Of a stretch of 49,451 nucleotides of DNA, positions 18,401 through 26,503 are shown piece after piece. Each line of letters begins with the position of its first letter. The stretch's first letter is position 1. The notes under the pieces are model-generated. The model did not search any database and was not told the origin of the DNA. It was given only the letters and a program-made list of their open reading frames with translations. The stretch is from a virus. The DNA lies in IMG/VR virus record IMGVR_UViG_3300032134_000004, positions 1 through 49,451 of that record, one strand, 5' to 3'. The translations under genes and the position numbers were made by a program.

Positions 18401-21400
18401 GTATGCCCTGTTGTTAAATAACATCTGGTCGGCTAAAAACTCTGGCGACCTTCCATGCTTTGTTGACCCAATCAGGTCACGTAGGTAAACTGTTGCATCG
18501 TCCCCGCCGTGCTCTGGACCAATGAGTTTTTTCCCGACGGTTGTTTTTATGCTGCCGTCATGATGCATAATGGCGTCATGTAGCAGTTTTCTTCTCACAC
18601 TCATACTTCGTTCTCGGTTCCCTCGCACTAATCCTCTACTATCGTAGCCTTCTCCAATCGAACTCCACTCAAGCCGGTTCATGGTTCTGCCACCGATCCC
18701 CTCGGGGCCGGTAACTGTTTCGGGGAGCCCCCTTGTCCAAAGGTTTATCTTGCGTAAAGCAATAACGTCATCTTTAGTGTATTGGTATGGAACTTCCCAA
18801 AGTCTGCTAGTTTCCAACGCAGTTGTGCCACGACTATAATCCCCGGGACTTAACGAATGCAATCCTATCGTAGTGTTCTCCGTTGGGTCGCCCCCAACTC
18901 GAATCCTAGTTGTTCTGTTCGCCCCTAATCTCTGGGAGAATAAACCTTCAATAGCAAGGTTTAGAGTAGGGCGTTCGTTACGTGTAGTCCCTACTCCCCC
19001 CGTTTTAAAGGAGTGAATAGGTAGATCAGGCAACTCTCTCAACTCACTTGTGAGGGGGTCAACTTCATGGGTCTTGTACCTGTTGAAATAGGCCAGTATC
19101 CCGGGGTGCTCCTCGAAAATATCGTCAAGCGTAAATAGGTCTGCGTAACGATCTTGGTCTCCGTCCGCCCATTTGGGAGCCATGAAGATATTCTCACCGT
19201 CGTCCGCTCTAAACAGGTGCCGAGAATTAAATACGCTGTCTCCAGCACGTTCGTGCAAAAGACGTTGAACTTTTCTTATTGATCTAACACTTTCTTGACG
19301 ACCTCTTCTCCATACATTTGCGTCGGTTTCCGGTATTTTCTGCAATAATTCAAGATCCATTTGCTGGGAAAGAAGGAAATTTTCTATGTCCTCAGCCTTC
19401 ACAGCCTCACCCCTTCTCATACGCAAGTAATCAAGTAGGCCGGAGTGGATGAGTTCTTCCTCGGGGACTGCAAATATATCGCCCTTTGTATGTGTTGGCT
19501 TTTTGGCCCCCTTCTGGAACATGGTCCGGATGTGCTTGTATGGCCAACCGTACTTTCCAAACCCAGCCTTTTGTTCTTTATCTACACCTTTAAGCCTGAG
19601 CATGTCGAGCCATTTTTCTCCGGTTAGCGGTTCTGTCACCTCCAAGGTGCGAAGAATTCGGACAGCGTTAAGTGAGCCATATTCTGTGATTGCGGTTGGG
19701 GGCAGTCCACCTATTTCCTTGAACCTTCGTGCTTGCTCCGATCTTAGTTTCGACGCTTGCTCCCCAATAGGATCAGCCCCGTTAGACCGGAAAGGCTTGA
19801 ACCCGCTCCAATCTCTTGGGTTGTCGTGGATTCTTTCGATACTGGCGAGGAGACTTTCTTTTGCAAGGAACCCCGCCTCTTCTTTGCTGACCCCCGCTTG
19901 CGCTTTCGGCCCGAATGTTTTGATTGTCCCTGTTTTTTCTTGGACATTTTCGAGTTTCCTTATTGCTTTCATTGCTCTTCTGTCAGTGACCAGAAGAAGC
20001 AATGAATCATCAAGTTCTGTTACGTCGTCTATATTCAGTTCCCAAAGGGGATTTGGACGATTAGGCCACAGTTCCTTTGGGACTTCATATAGTCTGGCAG
20101 GCCCCCCCTTGCTCGGCAAGAACAATTTTACCTCATTGTGATTTCCAAGGAACGCGTTGACGAGGGCGGCATATGTCAGGGTTTCTTCGTCGGCTGCCTC
20201 TTTGATAAAGACCGCATTAGATGCAACCCTTTCCCCAGTAGCGTTCGTCGTGAAGCCCGTCCTAAGCACCGCTCCATCGGCTAATCCAGTGTGGCGGAGA
20301 ACATCTGTAGCGGAGTTCGACCAGTTGGGATCGATTCCGGAATCGTTCAGTTTGTGGACTATGTATGCGTCGTTGATTTCTTTGGGGATGGGTCCGCCTT
20401 GGAACAAGACCTCTCTCCCCTGCGGGGTCTCCCCCCCTTTGTTTATTTCGATCCAGTCATTGAGCCAATCCTCTTTAGTTCCAAATCTCCCGCCTTGCCT
20501 TGCAACTGCTTGATCTGCCATGGCATCCAGCATTCTCGCCAGAAACTCTTCCTCACCTTCCTTTGCGAAACCCGCCTCGCGTGCTCTGTTTGCAGTGGCC
20601 AAGGACGCAGCGGAGGGAGGAGGCAAATCTCCCAGCAGTTCACTTTTTTCTGCGTTGATGTCGTCAAGTTTTACTCTGAGTTCCCTGACCCTGACGGTGT
20701 CTTCCGCCGTAGAATTGGCTAGATTCTTTTGCAGACTCCCTAGTTCACGATTCACCAGTCTTTCTTCGTGCCTGAGAATACTGATCTTGTTCCCCAGATC
20801 ATGCATTTTCACGTTGTGATTATTGAAGAGGCGGGACAAGAAACTCGGCCCTTCAAAGATGCCGATGCCCTGCCCGGGGAACTCTCCCCTGACGCCATTA
20901 ATAGCATCAAGGAGTATGTTAGTTCTCGGATTAAGGATGTCCCCAACTTGGTGTGCCGATAGGTTTTTCAGAGCAAGGGCAGCCTTCAGGTCAGCCGTGG
21001 CATCCGTTACCCTAGACGCAAGTTTCGCAAGTTTCTCTGTTTGCTCAAGCGTAACTGGCGGGGCTCCTTCCCCTAAATCAAGGGCCCCCCTTTCTGCTTT
21101 CTCTGCCTGTACCCAAGCCTCCTCGCTCTGCGCATAGGCTTGGTGCATCCTTGCGTAGTGGGCTTCTTCATCCAAAAGCCTAACCCCGTCTTCGACAACG
21201 TCTACTTCCTTGAGCCTCTGCTTTATCTTAAGCGCTCGGCCAAGGCGTTCCGTGTCAAACACGAACTCCGCATCGGCAGTGGGAGCATCCCATTTCCACC
21301 CGACTGTGTCTTCAACATACCTCCATTCGGAGTGATCGAGTTCTGCGGCATTGACCGATACGGTTTTCCTGTATCCGTTTGCGGACTCGGTGACAGTTAC

Positions 21401-23086
21401 CTTTTCTCTCAGTGCCTTTGGCAATGAACTAATAAACTCGTTCACGGCTCCGGTGGCTTTCTCAGCAGTTCCAGCAGCAATAGAGAACTTTGAGGCGGTA
21501 CTTTCAAACCTTCCCAATTCGAGGAGATTCTCGGCTGCTATTGCGGCCCTCGCCGTGGCGTCTCCTGCTCGCATCATGGAATCAGCGCCCTTGAGATTCC
21601 TAATCGCCTTGTACTGTCGAGCGCGCTGTCCTATCCGAAGAAGCGGCATGTTGGTGCCAAGGTTTCTGTAGCCGGTTCGCTTCCAAAGCAGTGGCATGAC
21701 CCAGTCCATGAACGGGACGTGGGTCTGGTAGTCTGCCTTAGCCATAAACCTACCGAAAAACTCCGCTGACAATTCCATGCCAGCAATAATGTCGTCGTTC
21801 TTGTTAGCGACAGTGCCGAGCCTGTTGTACTTAAGAAGCCGCTCCCTAGTTTGGTCAAAGATTTTTCCTAACGCAGCCTTCTTTTCCTTGCGGGTCATGT
21901 TCGCTGCCTTGCCAACCATTTTAAACGCTTTGTTAAGGCGTTCAATATGGTTAAGGCCAACACCGATATCTTGCAGGGTAGAGCCAGTAAGTCCGTTATC
22001 GACAATCAGGGTCTTGTTGAGGAAGTCTTCCAGAGTTTTGTATTTGGAATTATCCGGCAAGATTATCTTGGTGATATTGCCAGCGTCGTCTGTAATCGTC
22101 CGACCCTTTGCAAGCATCTCCTTTGCGGCATCTTTCACGTATCGAATGCCACGGCTTTCGATCGCTATAGTTCCAGATCTCCTTGCTAGTTGTTGTGCTC
22201 CCCTAGTACCGGCCACCTGCCACGCTCTTACGGTGCCACCGCCAGTGGCGTAGGAAAGTGGGTCAAGCAAGATATCACCTGCGATACCCAGAATGGCTTG
22301 CGCTGTTCTGTTTTCAACCCCGAACCTCTTGAGAACTTCGGAGAAGTAAACCCTTCGCATACCAAGGGAAGCACGCTCTTGCTCCTCGCTGGAAATTCGT
22401 ATCTGCTTCCTGTCCTCTTGGCTCAGGGTTGCATGGCCTATGATGGACGATGCTCCCAACCCGGCTGCGTATAGCGCAGCGCCATGAAGTGCACCATACG
22501 CCGCACCCCCCACGGTTCCTACCGCTGTCCCTAGACCGGGGAAAGTGAGTGAACCCCCCATTGCCCCATACCCTGCTCCAATAGCAGCACCGCCTGCCAT
22601 CATCGTGCCGAGTCCAGCCGCCGCACCCTCCCAGTCCGGTTTGTCGGTGAACGCTACGTTGAAGATGGAGTTTCTAGGAAGGTCGATGAAGTCAAGGAAC
22701 TTCCATACGGCGGACCTTTCTTCTCCCAAGATATTGCCACCGGACTGCTTGATCCTCTCACGCATCTCATCCCGAGTCATCGCATTGATTTGCGCGATGG
22801 TCATACGAGGCACAGTCCTCTGGTTGAGGACGGACTGCTGAACGGGGTTTTCTTCTGTGTTCTTGAGGATGCCCCGATCTATGAGATCTTGGCGGGCCTT
22901 GCGTTGTTGTTCTTCAACGGACTGCTTTATCAGCACCGACCGCATGGCCATGGCTTCATTTTGCTTCCTGCGTTCCTCGTCGTCAGGAAGTTTGGGAACC
23001 GTTCTGGCAAGATTGTGGCCGCCCTGCGTCATGTTACGCAGGAACTGTTGGTTAGTCAGTTGAACTGGACCGGAGAACTGGGTCAA
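12467..23086 (-). CDS. Giant polyvalent virion protein with zincin-type metalloprotease motif
   Basis: 3539 aa, one fifth of the genome. Landmarks: a Gly/Ala-rich, membrane-compatible stretch (153-217, AAAGLGTMMAGGAAIGAGYG...), as in ejected proteins that form a channel; IAHIRVSDR followed by IEELQSD (about 1648-1654) and LGLRRIIDHAIKQNYDGVSV (about 1840-1860), hallmarks I know from phage polyvalent proteins; a zinc-protease helix FIHEIGHII (HEIGH 2446-2450) with a candidate third ligand in HEEEFAQAF (about 2477-2485); and a C-terminal unit with DDTFRTAVYLSRR and FDYGDFTKLEEK...IPFYAWQRNNIALQ (about 3215-3275), resembling LPD38-type domains. Long coiled coils connect them. Such proteins are packaged and injected with DNA. 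No T7/N4 RNA polymerase motif was found. Start is TTG overlapping the previous stop (TTGA); ATG 23032 is an alternative. Confidence 0.85.
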   Translation of the reverse strand: MTQFSGPVQLTNQQFLRNMTQGGHNLARTVPKLPDDEERRKQNEAMAMRSVLIKQSVEEQQRKARQDLIDRGILKNTEENPVQQSVLNQRTVPRMTIAQINAMTRDEMRERIKQSGGNILGEERSAVWKFLDFIDLPRNSIFNVAFTDKPDWEGAAAGLGTMMAGGAAIGAGYGAMGGSLTFPGLGTAVGTVGGAAYGALHGAALYAAGLGASSIIGHATLSQEDRKQIRISSEEQERASLGMRRVYFSEVLKRFGVENRTAQAILGIAGDILLDPLSYATGGGTVRAWQVAGTRGAQQLARRSGTIAIESRGIRYVKDAAKEMLAKGRTITDDAGNITKIILPDNSKYKTLEDFLNKTLIVDNGLTGSTLQDIGVGLNHIERLNKAFKMVGKAANMTRKEKKAALGKIFDQTRERLLKYNRLGTVANKNDDIIAGMELSAEFFGRFMAKADYQTHVPFMDWVMPLLWKRTGYRNLGTNMPLLRIGQRARQYKAIRNLKGADSMMRAGDATARAAIAAENLLELGRFESTASKFSIAAGTAEKATGAVNEFISSLPKALREKVTVTESANGYRKTVSVNAAELDHSEWRYVEDTVGWKWDAPTADAEFVFDTERLGRALKIKQRLKEVDVVEDGVRLLDEEAHYARMHQAYAQSEEAWVQAEKAERGALDLGEGAPPVTLEQTEKLAKLASRVTDATADLKAALALKNLSAHQVGDILNPRTNILLDAINGVRGEFPGQGIGIFEGPSFLSRLFNNHNVKMHDLGNKISILRHEERLVNRELGSLQKNLANSTAEDTVRVRELRVKLDDINAEKSELLGDLPPPSAASLATANRAREAGFAKEGEEEFLARMLDAMADQAVARQGGRFGTKEDWLNDWIEINKGGETPQGREVLFQGGPIPKEINDAYIVHKLNDSGIDPNWSNSATDVLRHTGLADGAVLRTGFTTNATGERVASNAVFIKEAADEETLTYAALVNAFLGNHNEVKLFLPSKGGPARLYEVPKELWPNRPNPLWELNIDDVTELDDSLLLLVTDRRAMKAIRKLENVQEKTGTIKTFGPKAQAGVSKEEAGFLAKESLLASIERIHDNPRDWSGFKPFRSNGADPIGEQASKLRSEQARRFKEIGGLPPTAITEYGSLNAVRILRTLEVTEPLTGEKWLDMLRLKGVDKEQKAGFGKYGWPYKHIRTMFQKGAKKPTHTKGDIFAVPEEELIHSGLLDYLRMRRGEAVKAEDIENFLLSQQMDLELLQKIPETDANVWRRGRQESVRSIRKVQRLLHERAGDSVFNSRHLFRADDGENIFMAPKWADGDQDRYADLFTLDDIFEEHPGILAYFNRYKTHEVDPLTSELRELPDLPIHSFKTGGVGTTRNERPTLNLAIEGLFSQRLGANRTTRIRVGGDPTENTTIGLHSLSPGDYSRGTTALETSRLWEVPYQYTKDDVIALRKINLWTRGLPETVTGPEGIGGRTMNRLEWSSIGEGYDSRGLVRGNRERSMSVRRKLLHDAIMHHDGSIKTTVGKKLIGPEHGGDDATVYLRDLIGSTKHGRSPEFLADQMLFNNRAYPLEESLRIQQGTGVVEIGKVHGTGYSEYHEIGGMNTRTFFLRAPLQLASKYPELFVGDGHFPGALGYIAHIRVSDRMENGRRILQIEELQSDTLQAGQRTQSKLADAIQGFTSRIDEKWRAGREIKWTNPRSTLLATILADKSGSVPVELKKLLGHKGVAGEGFREDLINYYKWKRSFEDVVDKFEKRIKRLTDSLFSGKRELDTLKGKIDYPGTKYRVLERRIERLEKLIKEQVSKAKKSGYVIRTATVGHENFSRYSVLMPGSLKNIDDALREFKSGPLPFLDRSAIPLPSGKHTTVWEKLGLRRIIDHAIKQNYDGVSVSSMRSADKLTGGSPTTEASKYLGQEDVFFLLRWGQGTEGDQSSATILRRLHPGWDPSDTKTMDEFPIIDKQGNRYKVLISDTEEYGSGRGKLHRWAKMGTGFESSGDIKITSKDEVIENISGLSEDMLVSIGNTDNVGIGDHILKMEEAIEDILLESVGRERGLTLFKMVDEESWSRWGEILKQEELVNRRIINGSEMDFLLQMDLGNVSLDQVRAAVGYRRGHEIAKYTQQEIAAARDEIRAKFSHTGLLRANEMTIKEELRHMAQRAEGGDFPLGSRRWEELNRQLKDNTNELTAVNKEVEALRETFQSMLMASRADRLDLAIDPRVMRNFEAMMERLEKAEDAFISRYGEDALPKFMPQDDELVPTQTMEYWQVVEEFIRKYEEDSGSLLNYRAGGTAAADEWDQGYHQTRALVMGRAEGSRFGVGVEGGIDHQWHQQADMIYGDELNRLSGRRDSSGQSAARAYEKLIIDEVFNFIHSQPGVKEAARKSGMIETKRLAEFTPDPKLRSALVRRYDRTGARQLYQMGDGDVARASVEFTEQGGALIRALDKPDIGSFIHEIGHIIRRNLSQEDITALEKRFGIEDGYWSVAHEEEFAQAFMQFVMNGVPPRPELQGAFDAIKTSMRRIYENAYDEPINGSLRNAFENAFGATTESRARAKRYRTLQADENRSQNRLNAASARVTENSRRIEETEEKMEMALAARREAMAPLQEELDAARGTMVHKASEVAEKFERRFRDLTGAGRRGKFSGQAVSVFRHAHENTPEFQRRLVIDAFDKNLATIKSRFDMTTGDAHAILYAKFMEADARARNVNGIHPSDGHVNSAFEGNIDNIMNKYGGREKIWNDPQIERLAEKVQKMHADMAIKEAASGAMAIPNPGFAYVPLRLTDHAQRAAWARAADTRAVRDRASSGARVTGQEQAHLHRATNRYFYRTDEANPYWVDESGDGWNYVWAGEVSDGRNLPADFIAYRKAFVRENPDKMLPGDIYDYNLAIQQAGGNPGQYLPTPGWRGNPIGNPNGERWLPQVYATSPTELNRPSTSHRFSDMLGSEYKGQIWETDLGLILGKRVREHWRSAAVSDFLKSIAPEMKALTLDEVKDAVINPRQGNIVNQGGRDIIINNVAYRRLSEEVRTNKMTEALLGGGAKSYYYPEDVAAALDDYIRRISDDQNITAIGNAFDYVQSIWKGSVLMNPAWTTVNVLGGVIHSMIVGGMSLGDFTEHFMTAKRLSHQFHFGNRKGKIIPTGPGMIFDDAKTYTLGGETLTETEMVEHLVKINAVDGSQTAREVINLHRTAFGNPDAYAKKTILDQVRYIATFGPLGGWWFRLNASIDDTFRTAVYLSRRAKGDTVDNAVLMMKKAHFDYGDFTKLEEKVGRRVIPFYAWQRNNIALQYKLLFDRPGYVNVWQKIRHAMEVEGLDEEDRVPLFMLPRWIRNQLMIQMSGEGGEAKGLVLSSLTPIQELLQTAQAAFGVEGFKDMSKYMLGSSSPILKSLFEMGTGQRVFDSRKIGDPELGELTISEYMLDQVGYYNSYKGLERAVTRDGLEGLLWRLAVRGRWQPLDIDRLQAQISIDTSEDIKLLRRQVNRAMQEGDEERAETIGLRIINEYRKMWLAGIRHRVPKELWPEFNREGGMLRREGRPVPGSNLPIQPKTQ

Positions 23087-25737
23087 GGCCTTTGGGTCCT
23101 ACGCTTCCTTGGAGCACCTAATGGTGGGTTGTTCATTCCGACTTCCTTGTATTGCGCCTGATAATTTGCAAGTTCACTATGGAAATCTGAACCCATGGAC
23201 ATTTTGGCAATCGTAAAGTAATACTGCTCCCTTGCATCTTGCATTTGATCTGCAAGATCTGCTCCGCCAACGATTCCCCGAGCCATAGAACCAATCCACA
23301 GGAATGGTCCACCGGCTGCATCAAAGTCCTCATAGCCGCTGTTATGCATGAGCATCTGCATACTTCGAGCAATGGCCTGAGCCTCGTCCGGGTCTCTTTG
23401 GTGTATCTCCACAAGTTCAGCAAGACTTGCATCCATGTTCTTTACATAGCCACGTTGCCTAGCCTCATCACCTGAACCCATGCCCCACCATCCCGCTTCA
23501 ATATCTCCAAAGGGTCTGATGAAGGACAGGTCAACGTTAGGCATGGCCTTCTTGGCGTAGTCGCCAAGATTGCCTCCCTCCTCGGATTCCGTGGCTGCTT
23601 CATCAACGGGCTTTACAAAGACTCCGCTGACTGGGTCTACTCCCATGCCCAAGGCTCCGGGCTTTATGCCCATCTGTCTCGCTATTTCGGCAACAGAAGG
23701 TACGGACATCGCCATCTCGGCTATTGCTTGACCAAACGTGGTCATGCCCTGACTCGCTCCAGCGTATTCCATAGCCATGGTCATTATGTCTGACTTAGAG
23801 AGTTCCTTACCATCCTCGTACATCTTCGTCTGCAAGTCCGCTGCCGCTTGGGCAATAGTCAACTTACCTTGTTCGATTCCGAGCAAAGACGCTTGATGTG
23901 CGGAGTTTGCTTTCATTTCCGTTTCGGATAATTCAAGTTGTCCTTCGCCGAGTTGAAGAGTATTCGCGGCTTTCTGATATTCCAATTCACGATCTAGGCC
24001 AGCCTGAGTTGTGGCGGCTGTCAGTTGATCTTCTCGGGATCTTTCTTCCCCAAGCCTTGCCGCTGTTGTTTCTACTAATTGGTCTCTATCAAGAGCCAGT
24101 TGTCCTTGAGCGGTCGAGGTTTGCTGTTCAATAAGACCTGTCTCTGCCCTCATCCTTAGTAAATCGGGTACAGACATGTTAGCGCGTTTAGCGTCTTTTA
24201 TCAGTTGATCTCTTTCACGACGTTCTTTGTGCCTTGCATCACGCGCTTCTCTCTCAGTCCTTCCCGCTTCTTTCGCTTCTTCAAACCTTTCTTGCTTCAA
24301 CCCCGCAATCCTTTTCCTTTTATCGGTTGGTCCTTCTTCTCCTCGGGATGTTGCGATAGCATCCCTGTTGGCCATGGCCCATTCCTGATTAACAATCCTG
24401 ACTGCATTTCGATCGGTGATCATAGGATTGTCCTTCATCTTCTTCTCAACAGCATCAGAGAACCCCGGCCCCCACCTTCTGACCGCTAACTCCTTTTTGT
24501 ATTCATCGCTAGTCGGAAGGTGCTGCATCCTTGGATCATCAAGAGTGCCAGCACCAGCACTGCGAGCAACAGATTGTGACCTGTTCCATTCCGGGTCTCG
24601 GCGTATAGCCCGTGCTTCGTCGGACTGGGCTCCATGAATCCTGACAGTCTCGTCGTAGTCTGGGCCCATGTAACCACCAGCCATTGGCCGACCAGTCGAT
24701 GTACGGGGAACATCAGTGTCCGTGGTGGGGCCCATGTATGGAGGCGTGGGCGGTGGTGGTGGTGAGGGCGGACCCACGAACCCACCAGCAGCGGGCGGAC
24801 CAGCAGCGGGCGGTGGCGGTGCACCGGCGGGTGAACCCATGAACCCACCAGCAGCAGGCGGTGCAGCAGCGGGCGGCGCAGGTGGACCCATGAACCCACC
24901 AGCAGCGGGTGGTGGCGGTGCAGCAGCGGGTGGTGTAGGCGCGATCTGGCCCGGGATAGGCAGGTTGATCATGCCGGGAGTTGTGGGGAATGGTTGTGCA
25001 GGCGGGGCTTCTTCAGGTCCCTGCTGGCCTGCTATGGGGATGGGGATGTTAGGACCCGCCCCTCCTTGTGAAGGGATTGGCAGCCCGTGGAAGGGATGTA
25101 TGCCCGGTCCGGTATATCCCTGCTCTGGCTGAGGGCCGGGGGCTTGCCATGGAGCCTGCGTAGTCGTAAATGGTTTGGGAGATGTGGGAAGAGGAGCAAT
25201 GCCTTCAACAGCCCGTGAAAGCGGGTTTTGCATATCCTCTATGGAGGGGGTGCCTCTTCCTGTGATGTCCCTTTCCATTGCCGACTCCGCACCGCTTTGG
25301 GGTCCGAAGTCTCCCGAGAGCATGCGTTCTTGTGTGGCGGTTGGAGGATACGGTGCTTGCGTATCTTGGAATGGCTGAGGTGAAGTTCCTCGGGCTTGCA
25401 TTGAGATATCTTCAGCCGCCCGTGAAAGCGGGTTTTGCATATCTTGCATGGAGGGCGTGCCCAAGCGAAGACGCGCTTCGCGGCGTGGCTGATCCGGTGC
25501 GGGTTCGTCTAGTGGATTCGTCGCTTGCGCCTGTCCAGCACTAGCAGCCATGTGGGGTTGGGGGATCGGTGGGTCGTATTTGACTGGGCCTGCCGTGGGG
25601 GCCTGTCTCGAAGAGACAGGTCCGAACGCGGGTTCTTGCACGTCCTCTGGAGCAACGTTCGGTGGTGCACCCGGGGCGGTAGCCCCAGATTTATTCAGTC
25701 TCTTCTTTTCGTCTTTACGGGGTCGTCGTAGTGCCAT
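23083..25737 (-). CDS. Pro-rich, coiled-coil internal virion protein
   Basis: 884 aa from ATG 25737. The N-terminal 90 residues are basic and Pro/Ala-rich. A ~40-aa unit occurs twice (93-132 and 162-200, both with GTPSxxDMQNPLSRAxExI then TQAP). A Pro/Gly tract with four PPAAGGFMGxP-like repeats follows (about 240-340). The second half is charged and helical (KDAKRANMSVPDLLRMRAET, QLALDRDQLVETTAARL) and ends globular. It precedes the giant protein with a 4-bp overlap, the position of internal core proteins in short-tailed phages. Function as an ejected or core protein is inferred from place and composition. Confidence 0.7.
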   Translation of the reverse strand: MALRRPRKDEKKRLNKSGATAPGAPPNVAPEDVQEPAFGPVSSRQAPTAGPVKYDPPIPQPHMAASAGQAQATNPLDEPAPDQPRREARLRLGTPSMQDMQNPLSRAAEDISMQARGTSPQPFQDTQAPYPPTATQERMLSGDFGPQSGAESAMERDITGRGTPSIEDMQNPLSRAVEGIAPLPTSPKPFTTTQAPWQAPGPQPEQGYTGPGIHPFHGLPIPSQGGAGPNIPIPIAGQQGPEEAPPAQPFPTTPGMINLPIPGQIAPTPPAAAPPPPAAGGFMGPPAPPAAAPPAAGGFMGSPAGAPPPPAAGPPAAGGFVGPPSPPPPPTPPYMGPTTDTDVPRTSTGRPMAGGYMGPDYDETVRIHGAQSDEARAIRRDPEWNRSQSVARSAGAGTLDDPRMQHLPTSDEYKKELAVRRWGPGFSDAVEKKMKDNPMITDRNAVRIVNQEWAMANRDAIATSRGEEGPTDKRKRIAGLKQERFEEAKEAGRTEREARDARHKERRERDQLIKDAKRANMSVPDLLRMRAETGLIEQQTSTAQGQLALDRDQLVETTAARLGEERSREDQLTAATTQAGLDRELEYQKAANTLQLGEGQLELSETEMKANSAHQASLLGIEQGKLTIAQAAADLQTKMYEDGKELSKSDIMTMAMEYAGASQGMTTFGQAIAEMAMSVPSVAEIARQMGIKPGALGMGVDPVSGVFVKPVDEAATESEEGGNLGDYAKKAMPNVDLSFIRPFGDIEAGWWGMGSGDEARQRGYVKNMDASLAELVEIHQRDPDEAQAIARSMQMLMHNSGYEDFDAAGGPFLWIGSMARGIVGGADLADQMQDAREQYYFTIAKMSMGSDFHSELANYQAQYKEVGMNNPPLGAPRKRRTQRP

Positions 25738-25738
25738 T

Positions 25739-26161
25739 TTAATACTCACCAATCGTGTTTCTTTGGCGACCGATGTCGTCGGTTCGTCGAGTTCGAGGAT
25801 CTGGTATTGGGTTATTCGACCTTTGTGCTGTCGCTTGATTTACCTGTGGCCCCACGCCTTGCCCTTGCCTCGCCACTATATCAGGTGGTGGTAGGGGTTG
25901 GGCTGTGTTTCCTGTAACTGATGCACCCGAAACAGACGCGGGGGCACCGGATACAGGCGAGCCATCTTCTCCCATTGTAAAGTCCGACATGCCCGGTGTC
26001 ATGTACTGCCGGGGCGGGGGGATGGGGGGCTGGCTCTGGACTTGAGCCAACGCTTGATCAAAGATGTTCATTGGGGTGAAGGCTGACATCGCTATTCCTG
26101 CCTTAGTGAGTATATCAGGTGCATCTATTTCTTCCCTTTTCTCTTGTGGAATGGGACCCAT
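25739..26161 (-). CDS. Small Pro/Gln-rich virion-region protein
   Basis: 140 aa from ATG 26161 (MGPIPQEKREEIDAPDILTK). The first ~50 residues can form a helix with a hydrophobic patch (ILTKAGIAMSAFTPMNIFDQAL); the rest is Pro, Gln, Ser and Gly-rich and probably unfolded. The start overlaps the previous gene by 37 bp, and the TAA is one base from the ATG of the 884-aa protein. No family is recognised. Its linkage to internal virion genes suggests a minor virion component. Confidence 0.55.
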   Translation of the reverse strand: MGPIPQEKREEIDAPDILTKAGIAMSAFTPMNIFDQALAQVQSQPPIPPPRQYMTPGMSDFTMGEDGSPVSGAPASVSGASVTGNTAQPLPPPDIVARQGQGVGPQVNQATAQRSNNPIPDPRTRRTDDIGRQRNTIGEY

Positions 26162-26493
26162 TTGTTCAGTGCGGCCTGCCGCTTCTTGCAACCTCCACAA
26201 CCCTCTATTCCAGTAGTCGCCTTGATGGTCTTAGCCACCAGATCCCCGAGACCACTCATTCCTTTTTCCTCGGGTTTCTCCTCGGGCTCCTCGTCATGGA
26301 ACTCAGCAAGTCTGCTTTCTGACATTACTCCTGACGCCCTCTTCATAATCTCCCCTCTCTTTTTCATCTGTTCCTGCGTGAGGGGATTTTTGGGATTTGT
26401 TGTTTCCACTTGGCGACTACGTAAATAGTCCTTATGCGCAGATCTTGCTTCTGCGTATTTAATTAAGACATCCATCGCTTCATTATTAGCCAA
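26125..26493 (-). CDS. Small conserved protein with CxxC motif
   Basis: 122 aa. The N-terminal two thirds are charged and helical; the C-terminus reads TGIEGCGGCKKRQAALNKWVPF, a pattern (GxxGCxxCxxRxxxLNxxxPF) I have seen at the end of many small phage proteins, where the CxxC may bind a metal. Its function is unknown. It lies between the Cys-rich tail proteins and the internal virion genes and overlaps the next gene by 37 bp, implying coupled translation. Confidence 0.7.
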   Translation of the reverse strand: MANNEAMDVLIKYAEARSAHKDYLRSRQVETTNPKNPLTQEQMKKRGEIMKRASGVMSESRLAEFHDEEPEEKPEEKGMSGLGDLVAKTIKATTGIEGCGGCKKRQAALNKWVPFHKRKGKK

Positions 26494-26503
26494 TTAAAAA
26501 CTC

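Noticed and set aside
12467-23086. N4-type virion RNA polymerase suggested by the ~3500-aa size
   Set aside because: No DxxGR, R...KxxxY or other single-subunit polymerase motifs seen; zincin and polyvalent-protein motifs are present instead.
24700-25132. 138-aa plus-strand ORF rich in Gly/Ala/Pro
   Set aside because: Antisense of the Pro-rich repeats in the virion protein; composition mirrors it and there is no SD.
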